Notes: generated from the sequence alone by a model not told the origin. DNA of 64,000 bases from Erysipelatoclostridium sp. An173 (GCF_002160495.1 NZ_NFKR01000006.1:1-64000); one strand, 5' to 3'; positions 52,955 to 63,105 are shown, counted from the stretch's first letter. Numbers and translations: made by a program.

Positions 52955-53980
52955 ATGGATTACAAAAAAGCTGGAGTAGATATTGAAGCTGGATATAAAT
53001 CAGTAGAGTTAATGAAAAAACACGTTAAAGAAACAATGCGTCCTGAAGTATTAGGTGGTTTAGGTGGTTTTGCTGGTGCTTTTGATTTGAGTGCTATTAA
53101 AAATATGGATGAACCAGTTTTATTATCAGGAACAGATGGTTGTGGTACAAAAGTTAAATTAGCATTTATCATGGATAAACATGATACAATTGGAATCGAT
53201 GCTGTTGCGATGTGTGTTAATGATATTGCTTGTTCAGGTGGAGAACCACTATTTTTCCTAGATTATATTGCTTGTGGAAAAAATTATCCTGAAAAAATTG
53301 CGACAATTGTAAGTGGTGTAGCTGAAGGTTGTAAACAATCTGGTTGTGCCTTAGTTGGTGGTGAAACAGCCGAACATCCTGGGCTTATGCCTGAAGATGA
53401 TTATGATCTTGCTGGTTTTGCAGTTGGAGTTGTTGATAAAAAAGATATTATCAATGGTCAAAATATTAAATCAGGTGATGTTTTAGTAGGTATTGCTTCA
53501 AGTGGTGTGCATAGTAATGGTTTTTCATTAGTACGTCAAGTATTTGAAATGACTAAAGAATCTTTAGATACTTATTATGATGAATTAGGTAAAACATTAG
53601 GTGAAGCTTTAATTACCCCAACTAGAATTTATGTCAAAGCATTGAAAAACATTAAAGACGCTGGTGTAGTAGTCAAAGGATGCTCACATATTACTGGTGG
53701 CGGTTTTGATGAAAATATTCCTAGAATGTTGCCAGATAATGCTGTAGCAGTTGTTAAAAAAGATAGCTACGAAGTTCCTGAAATCTTTAAACTTATTGCT
53801 AAAAAAGGTAATGTTAGTGAAGATGTAATGTACAATACATTTAATATGGGAATTGGAATGGTTATTGCTTTAGATCCAGATGATGTTGTTAAAGCAACAG
53901 CAGCAATTGAAGCAGCTGGTGATAAATGTTATGTTATTGGAACTATTGAAAACGGCACTAAAGGAGTTAAATTATGTTAA
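52955..53980 (+). CDS. purM: AIR synthetase
   Basis: The 341-residue enzyme of the PurM/PurL superfamily closes the imidazole ring of FGAM. Motifs: YKKAGVDIEAGYKSVELMK, LSGTDGCGTKVKLAF, DAVAMCVNDIACSGGEPLFFLDY, LVGGETAEHPG and CSHITGGGFDENIPRML. Full length. ATG follows AAAAGGGGAACATAAA. Overlaps purN by 7 bp. Confidence 0.97.
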   Translation: MDYKKAGVDIEAGYKSVELMKKHVKETMRPEVLGGLGGFAGAFDLSAIKNMDEPVLLSGTDGCGTKVKLAFIMDKHDTIGIDAVAMCVNDIACSGGEPLFFLDYIACGKNYPEKIATIVSGVAEGCKQSGCALVGGETAEHPGLMPEDDYDLAGFAVGVVDKKDIINGQNIKSGDVLVGIASSGVHSNGFSLVRQVFEMTKESLDTYYDELGKTLGEALITPTRIYVKALKNIKDAGVVVKGCSHITGGGFDENIPRMLPDNAVAVVKKDSYEVPEIFKLIAKKGNVSEDVMYNTFNMGIGMVIALDPDDVVKATAAIEAAGDKCYVIGTIENGTKGVKLC

Positions 53981-54567
53981 AAATAGCAGTCTTTGTTTCT
54001 GGAGGCGGAACAGACTTGCAATCAGTTATTGATGCTGTTGAAAATGGCAGCATTAATGGTGAAATTGTTTTAGTTGTTTCTAATCGCAAAAATGCATATG
54101 GGCTAAAACGTGCTGAATTAGCTGGTATTGAAACTGCAGTAGTTAGAAAAGATGATGAGCTGCTTGTAAAGATGTTACAAGAAAGAAATGTTGATTTAAT
54201 AGTTTTAGCTGGATATTTAGCTATTTTAACAGATGTTTTAATCGATGCTTATCCAAATAAAATCATTAATATTCATCCTTCATTAATTCCTTCATTTTGT
54301 GGACCAGGTTTTTATGGAATGCATGTTCATGAAAGTGTTTTAGCAAGAGGAGTTAAAGTAACTGGAGCAACGGTTCATTTTGTAAGTAATGAAGTTGATG
54401 GTGGACCAATTATTTTACAAGAAGCTTGTAATATTGATGATTTAGACAATGCTAGTGATATTCAAGCAAGAGTTTTAGAAATTGAACATCGTATTTTACC
54501 AAAGGCAGTAGCATTATTTTGTGATGGAAAAATAGTTGTTGAAAATGAAAGGGCTAAGGTGATTTAA
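53974..54567 (+). CDS. purN: GAR transformylase
   Basis: The 197-residue 10-formyl-THF-dependent enzyme starts IAVFVSGGGTDLQSVIDA. Catalytic Asn/His are in IINIHPSLIPSFCGPGFYG, with the Asp-containing VHFVSNEVDGGPIILQ. It is coupled to purM by overlap and precedes purH directly with no gap. Confidence 0.95.
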   Translation: MLKIAVFVSGGGTDLQSVIDAVENGSINGEIVLVVSNRKNAYGLKRAELAGIETAVVRKDDELLVKMLQERNVDLIVLAGYLAILTDVLIDAYPNKIINIHPSLIPSFCGPGFYGMHVHESVLARGVKVTGATVHFVSNEVDGGPIILQEACNIDDLDNASDIQARVLEIEHRILPKAVALFCDGKIVVENERAKVI

Positions 54568-56091
54568 GTGAAAAGAGCATTAGTTAGTGTAACTAATAAA
54601 GATGGAATTGTAGATTTTTGTAAAGGCTTAGTTGAATTAGGATTTGAAATTGTTTCAACTGGGGGAACTATGGCTAAATTACAAGAAGCCAATGTTCCAT
54701 GTATTGCTATTGATGATGTAACAGGATTTCCAGAAATTTTAGATGGTCGTGTAAAGACTTTACATCCAAAAGTACATGGTGGTTTGTTATTTAGAAGAGA
54801 TGTTAAAGAACATGTTGAAACAGTTAAAGAGATGGGAATTACGCCAATTGATTTAGTTTGTGTTAATTTATATGAGTTTGAAAAAGCTTTAAAAGCCGGT
54901 AAACCAATGGCAGATATGATTGAAAATATCGATATCGGTGGTCCATCAATGATTCGTTCAGCAGCTAAAAACTTTAAAGATGTTTTAATTGTTACTGACC
55001 CAAGTGATTATAATAATGTTTTAGAAGCAATTAAAAATAATAGTGATGATTTTGATTTTAGATTAAATCTTGCATATAAAGCCTTTTCAACAACAGGTGC
55101 TTATGATGCCATGATTTCACGCTATTTTGCTGGGGTTGTTGGTGATGATTTCCCAGATACATTAAATATTAGTTTAAAGAAAACTGAACATTTACGTTAT
55201 GGTGAAAATTCACAACAACGTGCTAATGCATATGTTGATCCATTTGTTCAACATAGTCTATTAGATTATGAACAATTACACGGAAAAGAAATTTCATTCA
55301 ATAATGTTAATGATTTATATGGAGCAGTTGCTTTAGTTCGTGAATTTAAAGATCAAATCGTAACAGCAGCAATTAAACACTCAACACCTTGTGGAGTAGC
55401 TATTGGTAAAGATGGTTACGATTCTTATATGAAAGCTTATGAAGCTGATCCTCAAAGTATTTTTGGTGGTATCGTAGCTGTTAATTATAAAATTGATAAA
55501 AAGACAGCAGAAGAAATGCATAAAATTTTCCTAGAAATTGTTGCAGCACCAGATTTTGATGATGATGCTTTAGAAATTTTAAAGAAAAAGAAAAATTTAC
55601 GTATTTTAAAATTAAAGAATCCAGAAGTTCGTGAAGCAAAATATGATATTAAATATTTAGAAGGAAAAGTACTTGTTCAAGATATCAATACCGAAATGAT
55701 CAAAGAAATGAACTGTGTTACTGAAGCTAAACCAACTGAAAGTCAAATCAGCGATATGGAATTTGGAATGCGTGTAGTTAAATTCGTAAAATCAAATGCA
55801 ATCTGTATTGTTAAAAATGGTGTAACATTAGCAGTTGGTGGTGGTCAAACATCACGTGTTTGGGCATTAGAAAATGCAATTCATAATAATCCTGATAAAG
55901 ATTTCGATGGAGCTGTTTTAGCAAGTGATGCTTTCTTCCCATTTAGCGACTGTGTTGAAGTTGCTTATAAAGCAGGAATTAAAGCAATTGTTCAACCTGG
56001 TGGTTCTATTAGAGATCAAGAATCAATTGATTATTGTAATGAAAAAGGTATTCCAATGGTATTTACAGGATATCGTCACTTTAGACATTAA
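54568..56091 (+). CDS. purH: Bifunctional AICAR transformylase / IMP cyclohydrolase
   Basis: The 507 residues hold an N-terminal MGS-like IMP cyclohydrolase (about 1-195: KRALVSVTNKDGIVDFCKGL, GGTMAKL, DGRVKTLHPKVHGG). The C-terminal AICAR transformylase (about 200-507) has LRYGENSQQRA, IKHSTPCGVAIG and NAICIVKNGVTLAVGGGQTSRVW. It uses AICAR, including that made by HisFH, and 10-formyl-THF. The start is GTG 54568, 5 nt after AAGGTGA inside purN. Confidence 0.97.
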   Translation: MKRALVSVTNKDGIVDFCKGLVELGFEIVSTGGTMAKLQEANVPCIAIDDVTGFPEILDGRVKTLHPKVHGGLLFRRDVKEHVETVKEMGITPIDLVCVNLYEFEKALKAGKPMADMIENIDIGGPSMIRSAAKNFKDVLIVTDPSDYNNVLEAIKNNSDDFDFRLNLAYKAFSTTGAYDAMISRYFAGVVGDDFPDTLNISLKKTEHLRYGENSQQRANAYVDPFVQHSLLDYEQLHGKEISFNNVNDLYGAVALVREFKDQIVTAAIKHSTPCGVAIGKDGYDSYMKAYEADPQSIFGGIVAVNYKIDKKTAEEMHKIFLEIVAAPDFDDDALEILKKKKNLRILKLKNPEVREAKYDIKYLEGKVLVQDINTEMIKEMNCVTEAKPTESQISDMEFGMRVVKFVKSNAICIVKNGVTLAVGGGQTSRVWALENAIHNNPDKDFDGAVLASDAFFPFSDCVEVAYKAGIKAIVQPGGSIRDQESIDYCNEKGIPMVFTGYRHFRH

Positions 56092-56108
56092 TGGAAAGGC
56101 TAAAAAAT

Positions 56109-57359
56109 ATGAAAGTATTAGTAATTGGTAGTGGTGGTCGTGAACATGCGATTGCATATAAATTAAATCAAAGTGAAAAAGTTGATAAGATTTATGCTAT
56201 TCCTGGTAATCCAGGGATAGCAAAAATCGGTGAATGTGTTGCTGGTAGTGTTGAAGATAATGAAATGATCGTTAAATTTGCAAAAGATCATAATATTGAT
56301 TTAACGGTAATTGGACCTGAAGTACCATTATGTAATGGTTTGGCTGATGATTTAGAAGCAGCTGGCCTAATGGCTTTTGGACCAACTAAATATGCTGCAA
56401 CATTAGAAGGAAGTAAAGCATTCTCGAAAGACTTTATGATTCGTCATAATATTCCAACAGCTCGTTATAAAGAGGTAAATAGTTATGATGAAGCTGTCGA
56501 AGCAATAAATGATTTCCAATTTCCTTTAGTAATTAAAGCTGATGGTTTAGCAGCTGGAAAAGGTGTCGTTATTGTTGAAAATGTTGATGATGCTAAAAAA
56601 ACATTAAAAGAAATGATGGTTGATGGCAGCTTAGATGGTGCTGGAAGTAAAGTTGTTTTAGAAGAATTTTTAACAGGGTTTGAATGTTCTTTACTTTGCT
56701 TTACAGATGGAACAACAATTGTACCAATGGTAAGTGCTAAAGATCATAAACAAGTTTTTGACGGTAATACTGGTCCTAATACTGGTGGTATGGGAACTGT
56801 ATCACCAAATCCTTTCTTACCTGAAGGTATGGACGAGATTTTTGAAAAAGAAATTTTAGAACCATTTATGGCTGGTTTAAAAGCCGATAACATGGATTAT
56901 CGTGGTGTTGTATTTATTGGTTTAATGATTGAAAATAATAAACCAAAAGTATTAGAATTCAATGTTCGTTTCGGTGATCCAGAAACACAATCAATCATGC
57001 TTCGTTTAGATAGTGATTTATATGATATTATGGTAGCTTGTGCGACTAAAACATTAAAAGATGTTGAAGTAAAATGGAATGATAAACATGTTGCATGTTT
57101 AGTACTTGCAAGTCAAGGATATCCAGGAAGTTATCCAAAAGGAATTGAAATAAAAAATATCGATGACTGTGATGATTGTGTAGTATTCCATGCCGGAACA
57201 GCTATCAAAGATGGAAAATTAGTGACTAGTGGTGGTCGTGTCTTAAATATTTGTGCTACTGGTGATTCTTTAGATGAGGTACGTGAAAAAGTATATAAAG
57301 TAGCCAATAAAATTGATTTTGATGGTAAATTCTACCGCAATGATATCGGACTTAGATAG
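56109..57359 (+). CDS. purD: GAR synthetase
   Basis: The 416-residue ATP-grasp ligase joins phosphoribosylamine and glycine. It shows VLVIGSGGREHAIAYKL, TVIGPEVPLCNGLADDLE, VIKADGLAAGKGVVI, GNTGPNTGGMGTVSP and FNVRFGDPETQ. I use ATG 56109 after GGAAAGGCTAAAAAAT rather than ATG 56091, which overlaps the purH stop. Confidence 0.96.
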   Translation: MKVLVIGSGGREHAIAYKLNQSEKVDKIYAIPGNPGIAKIGECVAGSVEDNEMIVKFAKDHNIDLTVIGPEVPLCNGLADDLEAAGLMAFGPTKYAATLEGSKAFSKDFMIRHNIPTARYKEVNSYDEAVEAINDFQFPLVIKADGLAAGKGVVIVENVDDAKKTLKEMMVDGSLDGAGSKVVLEEFLTGFECSLLCFTDGTTIVPMVSAKDHKQVFDGNTGPNTGGMGTVSPNPFLPEGMDEIFEKEILEPFMAGLKADNMDYRGVVFIGLMIENNKPKVLEFNVRFGDPETQSIMLRLDSDLYDIMVACATKTLKDVEVKWNDKHVACLVLASQGYPGSYPKGIEIKNIDDCDDCVVFHAGTAIKDGKLVTSGGRVLNICATGDSLDEVREKVYKVANKIDFDGKFYRNDIGLR

Positions 57360-57369
57360 GGGGATGAAA

Positions 57370-60300
57370 ATGAGTAATGTAAAGCGAATCTATGTTGAAA
57401 AACGTTTAGCTTATGCAACAGAAGCCAATGAAACAAAACAAAATTTAAGTCAACAGCTAAATATAAATATTAATTCTTTAAGAATAATTAATCGTTATGA
57501 CATTCAAGGTATTAGCGATGATGTGTTAAATCAAGGAATTAATACAATTTTAGCTGAACCAATGGTTGATGATGTATATCAAGAAAGTTTCCCGGTAAGT
57601 AATCAAGAGTCAGTTTTTGCGATTGAATATTTACCTGGTCAATATGATCAAAGAGCAGATTCTTGTGAACAATGTTTTGCAATTTTAACTGGTAATACAG
57701 ATGCTAAAGTTAAATGTGCTCGTGTATATGCAATTGATTTTGAAGGTGATAGAGATGAAGTTTTAAAGAAAATCCAAAACTTCTTAATTAATCCAGTTGA
57801 TCAAAGACTTGCTAGCCTTGAAAAGCCAGAAGATTTAAATGATGCTGCTCCTGATATTAAGCCAGTTCCAACTATTGAAGGATTTAATGAATTAGATAAA
57901 GCCGGATTAGAAAATTTCTTAAGTGAAAATGGAATGGCAATGAGTTATGATGATTTAAAAGTGACTCAAGATTATTTTAAAAATGAAGAAAAACGTGATC
58001 CGACAGAAACAGAATTAAAAGTATTAGATACATACTGGTCAGATCATTGTCGTCATACTACATTTGCAACTGTAATTACTGATTTAGATATTGAAAGTGG
58101 TGCTTTTAAAGAAATTTTAGAAAAAGATGTTGAAGACTATAAGACAAGTCGTCATTTAGTTTATGGTATTGATACTAAACGTCCACTTACATTAATGGAT
58201 TTAGCAACAATTTCAATGAAAGAATTACGTAAGACAGGTTATTTAGATGATTTAGAAGTTTCTGAAGAAATCAATGCTTGTTCAGTAGAAATTACAGTTC
58301 ATACTAGTGAAGGTGATGAACAATGGTTATTGATGTTTAAAAATGAAACTCATAACCATCCAACTGAAATCGAACCATTTGGTGGTGCGGCAACATGTTT
58401 AGGTGGTGCAATTCGTGATCCATTATCTGGACGTGCCTATGTTTATCAATCAATGAGAATCACTGGTGCTAGTGATCCTCGTAAATCATTAGAAGAAACA
58501 ATGAAAGGTAAATTGCCACAAAGAAAACTATGTAAAGAATCAGCTCATGGATTTTCATCTTATGGAAACCAAATTGGTTTAACAACAGGTTATGTACATG
58601 AAATTTATGATGATGGTTACACAGCTAAAAGAATGGAATTAGGTGCTGTTGTGGCTGCTGCTCCTAAAGAACAAGTAAAACGATTAGAACCATTAAATGG
58701 ACATATTGTTTTATTAATTGGTGGTCGTACTGGTCGTGATGGTATTGGTGGAGCAACTGGTTCTTCTAAATCACATGATGTAAAATCTATTGAAACAGCT
58801 GGTGCTGAAGTACAAAAAGGTAATCCAGTAGAAGAACGAAAAATTCAACGTTTATTTAGAAATAAAGAAGTAAGTGAAAAAATCGTTCGTTGTAACGACT
58901 TTGGAGCTGGTGGTGTCTGTGTAGCTGTTGGTGAATTAGCACCAGGGCTAGAAATTAATTTAGATGCGGTATTGAAAAAATATGAAGGATTAACTGGTAC
59001 AGAACTTGCTATTTCTGAATCTCAAGAACGTATGGCAATTGTTATTGATCCTAAAGATGCTGACTTTATTAAAGAACAATGTGCTAAAGAAAATCTTGAA
59101 GTTGTTCAAGTAGCTGTAGTTACAGATAAAAATCGCCTAGTTATGAAACATATGGGACAAGATATTGTCAATATTTCAAGAGAATTTTTAGATGCTGCTG
59201 GGGCAGATCGTTATCAAGATGTTAAAATCACTTTACCTGATTTTGAAAAAACACCTTTCGATGAAGTACCACAAACAAGTTTTGTAAAGACTGTAAAAGA
59301 AACTTTATCTAAACTAAGTGTTGCTTCACAAAAAGGATTAATTGAAATGTTTGACTCATCAATTGGAAATGGAACAGTACTATCTCCATTTGGTGGTATC
59401 AAATATCATAGTGAAACTGAAGGTATGGCTGCATTAATACCAGTTTTAGATAAAGAAACTACAACATGTTCAATTATGGCATATGGATATAATCCAGTTA
59501 TATCAAAATGGTCTCCTTATCATGGAGCAATGTATGCAATTGTTGAATCAGTAGCCAAAATTGTAGCTATGGGTGGAGATTATCATAAAATTAGATTCTC
59601 TTTCCAAGAGTACTTTGAAAAATTATTAGATAATCCAGTTAGCTGGGGTAAACCAATGGCAGCTTTATTAGGTGCTTATCGAGTACAAAGTGCTTTAAAA
59701 TTACCATCAATTGGTGGAAAAGATAGTATGTCAGGATCATTTGAAGATCTTCATGTACCACCAACTTTAGTATCTTTTGCTATTACTAGCGGTGAAGTAG
59801 ATGATGTAATGACACCAGAAGCAAAAGAAACAGGACATGTTTTAGCTGAAGTTATGATCAAAAAAGATAAGTTTAAAGTTTTTGATTTTGATCATTTACA
59901 AAAACAATATGATGCAATCATGTCATTAATGAAAGAAAAGAAAATTTATAGTGCTTACACAGTAAAAGATGGCGGTGTTATTGAAGCTGTTAGTAAAATG
60001 GCTTTTGGTAATGGAATAGGTGCTGCATTTAATACTGGATATAGTCTAGGAAGCTATTTAGTACGCAATTACGGTAATATTATTATTGAAGTAAAATCTG
60101 AAAAAGATTTAAGTGTTTTTGATAAATATCGTATTGTAGCTACTACTAATGATAGTGAAGCTTTATCTTATGGTGGAGAAATGATTTCTTTAGATGAAGC
60201 ATATGCAATTAATAAAGAACCATTAGAAAAAGTTTATCCTACTAGAGAAAAAGCTCCTACAAGTGAAATAAAAGTAGCTGCATGTAAGACAAGATCAGAT

Positions 60301-61131
60301 TTACAACCAAAAGTAATTGTTGAAAAACCATTAGTGGTTATTCCTGTTTTCCCAGGAACTAACTGTGAATATGATTCAGCTAGAGCATTTAAAAAAGCTG
60401 GTGCCCAAGTTGAAATGGTATTAGTTAGAAATAAAACTCAAGAAATGCTTAATGATTCAATTGATGAATTAGAAGCTGCAATTAAACGTGCCAACATTGT
60501 AATGTTACCTGGTGGTTTCAGTGCTGGTGATGAACCAGAAGGTTCTGGTAAATTTATTGCTACGGTATTAAGAAACCCACGTTTAAAAGCTGCAATTACT
60601 GATTTATTAGAAAATCGTGATGGTTTAATGATTGGTATTTGTAATGGATTCCAAGCATTAGTTAAATTAGGATTATTACCTTACGGTGAAATTAAAGATA
60701 TGTCTAAAGATGATCCAACATTAACATTTAATACTATTGGTCGCCATGTTTCACAAATGGTCGATACACGTATTGGTAGTGTAAAATCACCATGGTTAAA
60801 ATATGTAAATGTTGATGATGTTTATACAATTCCAGTAAGTCATGGTGAAGGACGTTTCGTTGCTCCAAAAGAAACTATTGAAAAATTATTTGAAAACGGG
60901 CAAGTGTTCTCACAATATGTTGATCCAAATCGTAAAGTAACAATGCAAACGCCATATAATCCTAATGGATCAATGTATGCAATCGAAGGAATTATTTCTT
61001 TAGATGGTCGTGTTATTGGAAAAATGGGTCATAGTGAACGCCAAGGTGAAAATCGCTTTAAAAACGTTTATGGTGAAATGGACCAAAAATTGTTTGAAGC
61101 TGGAGTAGATTATTTTAGAGGTGGAAAATAG
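57370..61131 (+). CDS. purL: Phosphoribosylformylglycinamidine synthase, large single-chain form
   Basis: The 1253 residues join a PurS-like N-terminal part, the two PurM-like halves and a class I glutaminase. Evidence: SDHCRHTTFATVITDL and LMFKNETHNHPTEIEPFGGAATCLGGAIRDP (first half), ACK..-type second half with SIGGKDSMSGS. The glutaminase (about 1010-1253) has FPGTNCEYDSARAF, nucleophile Cys1091 in MIGICNGFQALVKLG and VSHGEGRF. Most Bacillota use separate PurS, PurQ and short PurL, so the fused form is notable, though known in Clostridia and Erysipelotrichia. ATG 57370 follows GGGGGATGAAA. Confidence 0.95.
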   Translation: MSNVKRIYVEKRLAYATEANETKQNLSQQLNININSLRIINRYDIQGISDDVLNQGINTILAEPMVDDVYQESFPVSNQESVFAIEYLPGQYDQRADSCEQCFAILTGNTDAKVKCARVYAIDFEGDRDEVLKKIQNFLINPVDQRLASLEKPEDLNDAAPDIKPVPTIEGFNELDKAGLENFLSENGMAMSYDDLKVTQDYFKNEEKRDPTETELKVLDTYWSDHCRHTTFATVITDLDIESGAFKEILEKDVEDYKTSRHLVYGIDTKRPLTLMDLATISMKELRKTGYLDDLEVSEEINACSVEITVHTSEGDEQWLLMFKNETHNHPTEIEPFGGAATCLGGAIRDPLSGRAYVYQSMRITGASDPRKSLEETMKGKLPQRKLCKESAHGFSSYGNQIGLTTGYVHEIYDDGYTAKRMELGAVVAAAPKEQVKRLEPLNGHIVLLIGGRTGRDGIGGATGSSKSHDVKSIETAGAEVQKGNPVEERKIQRLFRNKEVSEKIVRCNDFGAGGVCVAVGELAPGLEINLDAVLKKYEGLTGTELAISESQERMAIVIDPKDADFIKEQCAKENLEVVQVAVVTDKNRLVMKHMGQDIVNISREFLDAAGADRYQDVKITLPDFEKTPFDEVPQTSFVKTVKETLSKLSVASQKGLIEMFDSSIGNGTVLSPFGGIKYHSETEGMAALIPVLDKETTTCSIMAYGYNPVISKWSPYHGAMYAIVESVAKIVAMGGDYHKIRFSFQEYFEKLLDNPVSWGKPMAALLGAYRVQSALKLPSIGGKDSMSGSFEDLHVPPTLVSFAITSGEVDDVMTPEAKETGHVLAEVMIKKDKFKVFDFDHLQKQYDAIMSLMKEKKIYSAYTVKDGGVIEAVSKMAFGNGIGAAFNTGYSLGSYLVRNYGNIIIEVKSEKDLSVFDKYRIVATTNDSEALSYGGEMISLDEAYAINKEPLEKVYPTREKAPTSEIKVAACKTRSDLQPKVIVEKPLVVIPVFPGTNCEYDSARAFKKAGAQVEMVLVRNKTQEMLNDSIDELEAAIKRANIVMLPGGFSAGDEPEGSGKFIATVLRNPRLKAAITDLLENRDGLMIGICNGFQALVKLGLLPYGEIKDMSKDDPTLTFNTIGRHVSQMVDTRIGSVKSPWLKYVNVDDVYTIPVSHGEGRFVAPKETIEKLFENGQVFSQYVDPNRKVTMQTPYNPNGSMYAIEGIISLDGRVIGKMGHSERQGENRFKNVYGEMDQKLFEAGVDYFRGGK

Positions 61132-61132
61132 A

Positions 61133-62518
61133 ATGGAAAAACAAGAGTTTGAATGTTTAACACTTTGTCCATTAGATGGTCGTTATTCGGGTGTTAAGGA
61201 TGCTTTAGGAGAATATTTTTCGGAATATGCATTGGTAAAATATCGTGTTTTCGTTGAAATTCAATGGTTAAGATTTTTAATCGAAAATGTTGAAAATGAT
61301 ATTCTTGCGAAATTTAATCATGATGATATGGATAAATTAATGGCTATTACAAATGAATTCAATTATGATTCATTTGCTAGAATTAAAGAAATTGAAAGTA
61401 CAACTCGTCATGATGTTAAAGCCGTAGAATATTTTATTGATGAACAAGTAAAAGCTTTAGGATTCGAATATTTACAAAGTTTTGTTCATATTGGGTGTAC
61501 TTCAGAAGATATTAATAATACTTCATATGCTTGTATGATAAAATATGGATTAAAAGATGTTTGGTTGAAAAAAGCTAAAGAATTAGCTAGTATAGTTGAT
61601 AAATGGGCTGATGAACATAGTGATGATGCAATGCTTGCACATACTCATGGTCAACCAGCAACACCAACAACAATTGGTAAAGAATTTAAAGTATATGCAT
61701 ATCGTTTCTTATCAAGTATTGAAAATGTTGAATCTATTAAGATCAAAGCTAAATTTAATGGAGCAACAGGAAATTATAGTGCAATTTTAACTGCTTTTCC
61801 TAATCTTGATTGGCCAGTATTAGCTAAAAAATTCGTTGAAGAATATTTAGGATTAACATTTAATCCATTGACAACTCAAATTGAAAGTCATGATTATACT
61901 TGCCATATTTTAGATGGTGTACGTCATTTCAATAACGTATTAGTAGATTTTGATGTTGATATGTGGTTATATATTTCAATGGAATATTTTAAACAAATTC
62001 CAGTAAAAGGTGAAGTTGGAAGTTCAACAATGCCACATAAAGTTAATCCAATTAGATTTGAAAACAGTGAAGCTAATATTGATATGTCAAATAATATCTG
62101 TGTTGCTTTATCAAATAAATTACCTAAATCAAGAATGCAACGTGATTTATCTGATTCATCTAGTCAAAGAAATTTAGGTTTAGCATTTGGATATTCACTA
62201 CAAGCAATGAATGAAACAATTAATGGTTTAGCTAAATGTGTTGTTAATAAAGAAAAATTAGCAAGCGATTTAAATGAAAAATGGGAAGTTCTTGCAGAAC
62301 CAATTCAAACAATGCTTAGAAAATATGGTGTTCCTGATGCATATGATACTTTAAAAGCATTAACTCGTGGAAAGAGTATTTCTAAGGAAGATATTCTTAA
62401 ATTTGCTGAAAGTTTGGAAATTCTATCAGATGAAGATCGTCAAACTTTAGTAGAAATGACACCAGCATCATATATTGGTTTAGCTAACAAATTAGCAAAA
62501 TTGGATTTAAATAAATAA
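61133..62518 (+). CDS. purB: Adenylosuccinate lyase
   Basis: The 461-residue lyase acts on SAICAR and adenylosuccinate. Visible: TLCPLDGRYSGVKDALGEYFSEY (start typical of the long PurB form), IESTTRHDVKAVEYF, FVHIGCTSEDINNTSYA, LAHTHGQPATPTTIGKE and the signature GSSTMPHKVNPIRFENSEAN. ATG 61133 follows GAGGTGGAAAATAGA inside the purL end. It is the last gene of the operon, so the cluster lacks purF, purK and purA. Confidence 0.95.
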   Translation: MEKQEFECLTLCPLDGRYSGVKDALGEYFSEYALVKYRVFVEIQWLRFLIENVENDILAKFNHDDMDKLMAITNEFNYDSFARIKEIESTTRHDVKAVEYFIDEQVKALGFEYLQSFVHIGCTSEDINNTSYACMIKYGLKDVWLKKAKELASIVDKWADEHSDDAMLAHTHGQPATPTTIGKEFKVYAYRFLSSIENVESIKIKAKFNGATGNYSAILTAFPNLDWPVLAKKFVEEYLGLTFNPLTTQIESHDYTCHILDGVRHFNNVLVDFDVDMWLYISMEYFKQIPVKGEVGSSTMPHKVNPIRFENSEANIDMSNNICVALSNKLPKSRMQRDLSDSSSQRNLGLAFGYSLQAMNETINGLAKCVVNKEKLASDLNEKWEVLAEPIQTMLRKYGVPDAYDTLKALTRGKSISKEDILKFAESLEILSDEDRQTLVEMTPASYIGLANKLAKLDLNK

Positions 62519-62525
62519 ATTAATT

Positions 62526-62557
62526 ACTAAGCTGTATAAATTACAGCTTAGTTTTTT
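62526..62557 (+). terminator. Terminator of the fhs-pur operon
   Basis: ACTAAGCTGTA (62526-62536) pairs perfectly with TACAGCTTAGT (62542-62552), then T residues to 62557. The AT-rich DNA from 62558 to 62775 holds nothing else I recognise. Confidence 0.9.
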
Positions 62558-62775
62558 AATGGTTTAGTATTTATATTAATTGTAATTATGTTAAAAAAGA
62601 TATTTTTCAATTTCATAATTTCTTAAAAATGATCATAAAAACGAATTCTTATTATTAAAAAATCTAAGATATCTATGATTTTGCTGATTTTCTATATATT
62701 TTTTATGAAAATATGATAATAAATGTTTTTTTAATAAAATATAGTATTTTTAAACTATAACTTATAAAGATATTC

Positions 62776-62804
62776 TTGACTGTAAATGATATATTAGATA
62801 AAAT
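62776..62804 (+). promoter_or_regulatory. Promoter of the riboswitch-mntP transcript
   Basis: TTGACT (62776-62781), 17-bp spacer, TAAAAT (62799-62804). Confidence 0.8.
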
Positions 62805-62810
62805 TAGGAT

Positions 62811-63010
62811 ACATTGAAAATAACCGTTGAGGGAGTAGTTGGCACTTTTAAAAGTGGGTCAAGTCAACATACTGATTATTTTTAATCTGGCTTGTCTTAA
62901 ATAACGAGACTCATATAGAACAATATATTTGCCTATATTGAGTTTTTATATTTGTGGATTTGAAGGGCTCGAATATAACAATTATATTGTTGTATACGGG
63001 TCTTTTTCAA
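62811..63010 (+). promoter_or_regulatory. yybP-ykoY manganese riboswitch with terminator
   Basis: The leader contains the class hallmarks GGGAGTAG (62830-62837), GTCAACATACTG (near 62873) and AACGAGACT (62902-62910), followed by a terminator-like hairpin. There GGGCTCG near 62966 pairs with CGGGTCT near 63002 over an inner TATAACAA/TTGTTGTATA stem, then a T-run. The gene controlled is the Mn exporter mntP, the usual target. Mn2+ should favour read-through. Confidence 0.87.
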
Positions 63011-63033
63011 TGAAAAAAACTTGGAGGATTGAA

Positions 63034-63105
63034 ATGGGAAGATTGATTACAAAATCAAAACAATTAACTAGCCAAGCAAATAAAGGAGTAGCAAGATGTC
63101 GATAA
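63034..63105 (+). CDS. 23-residue upstream ORF overlapping mntP
   Basis: ATG 63034, preceded by a strong CTTGGAGGATTGAA, opens a 23-codon frame reading MGRLITKSKQLTSQANKGVA plus RCR. It ends at TAA 63103-63105, overlapping the mntP start codon at 63096 by 10 bp in another frame. The mntP Shine-Dalgarno AAAGGAG lies inside it. This layout is typical of translational coupling. The basic peptide itself may have no function. Confidence 0.5.
   Translation: MGRLITKSKQLTSQANKGVARCR

Noticed and set aside
62811-63010. Structured leader before mntP as a new RNA
   Set aside because: It shows the GGGAGTAG and AACGAGACT elements of yybP-ykoY and lies before its classic target gene.
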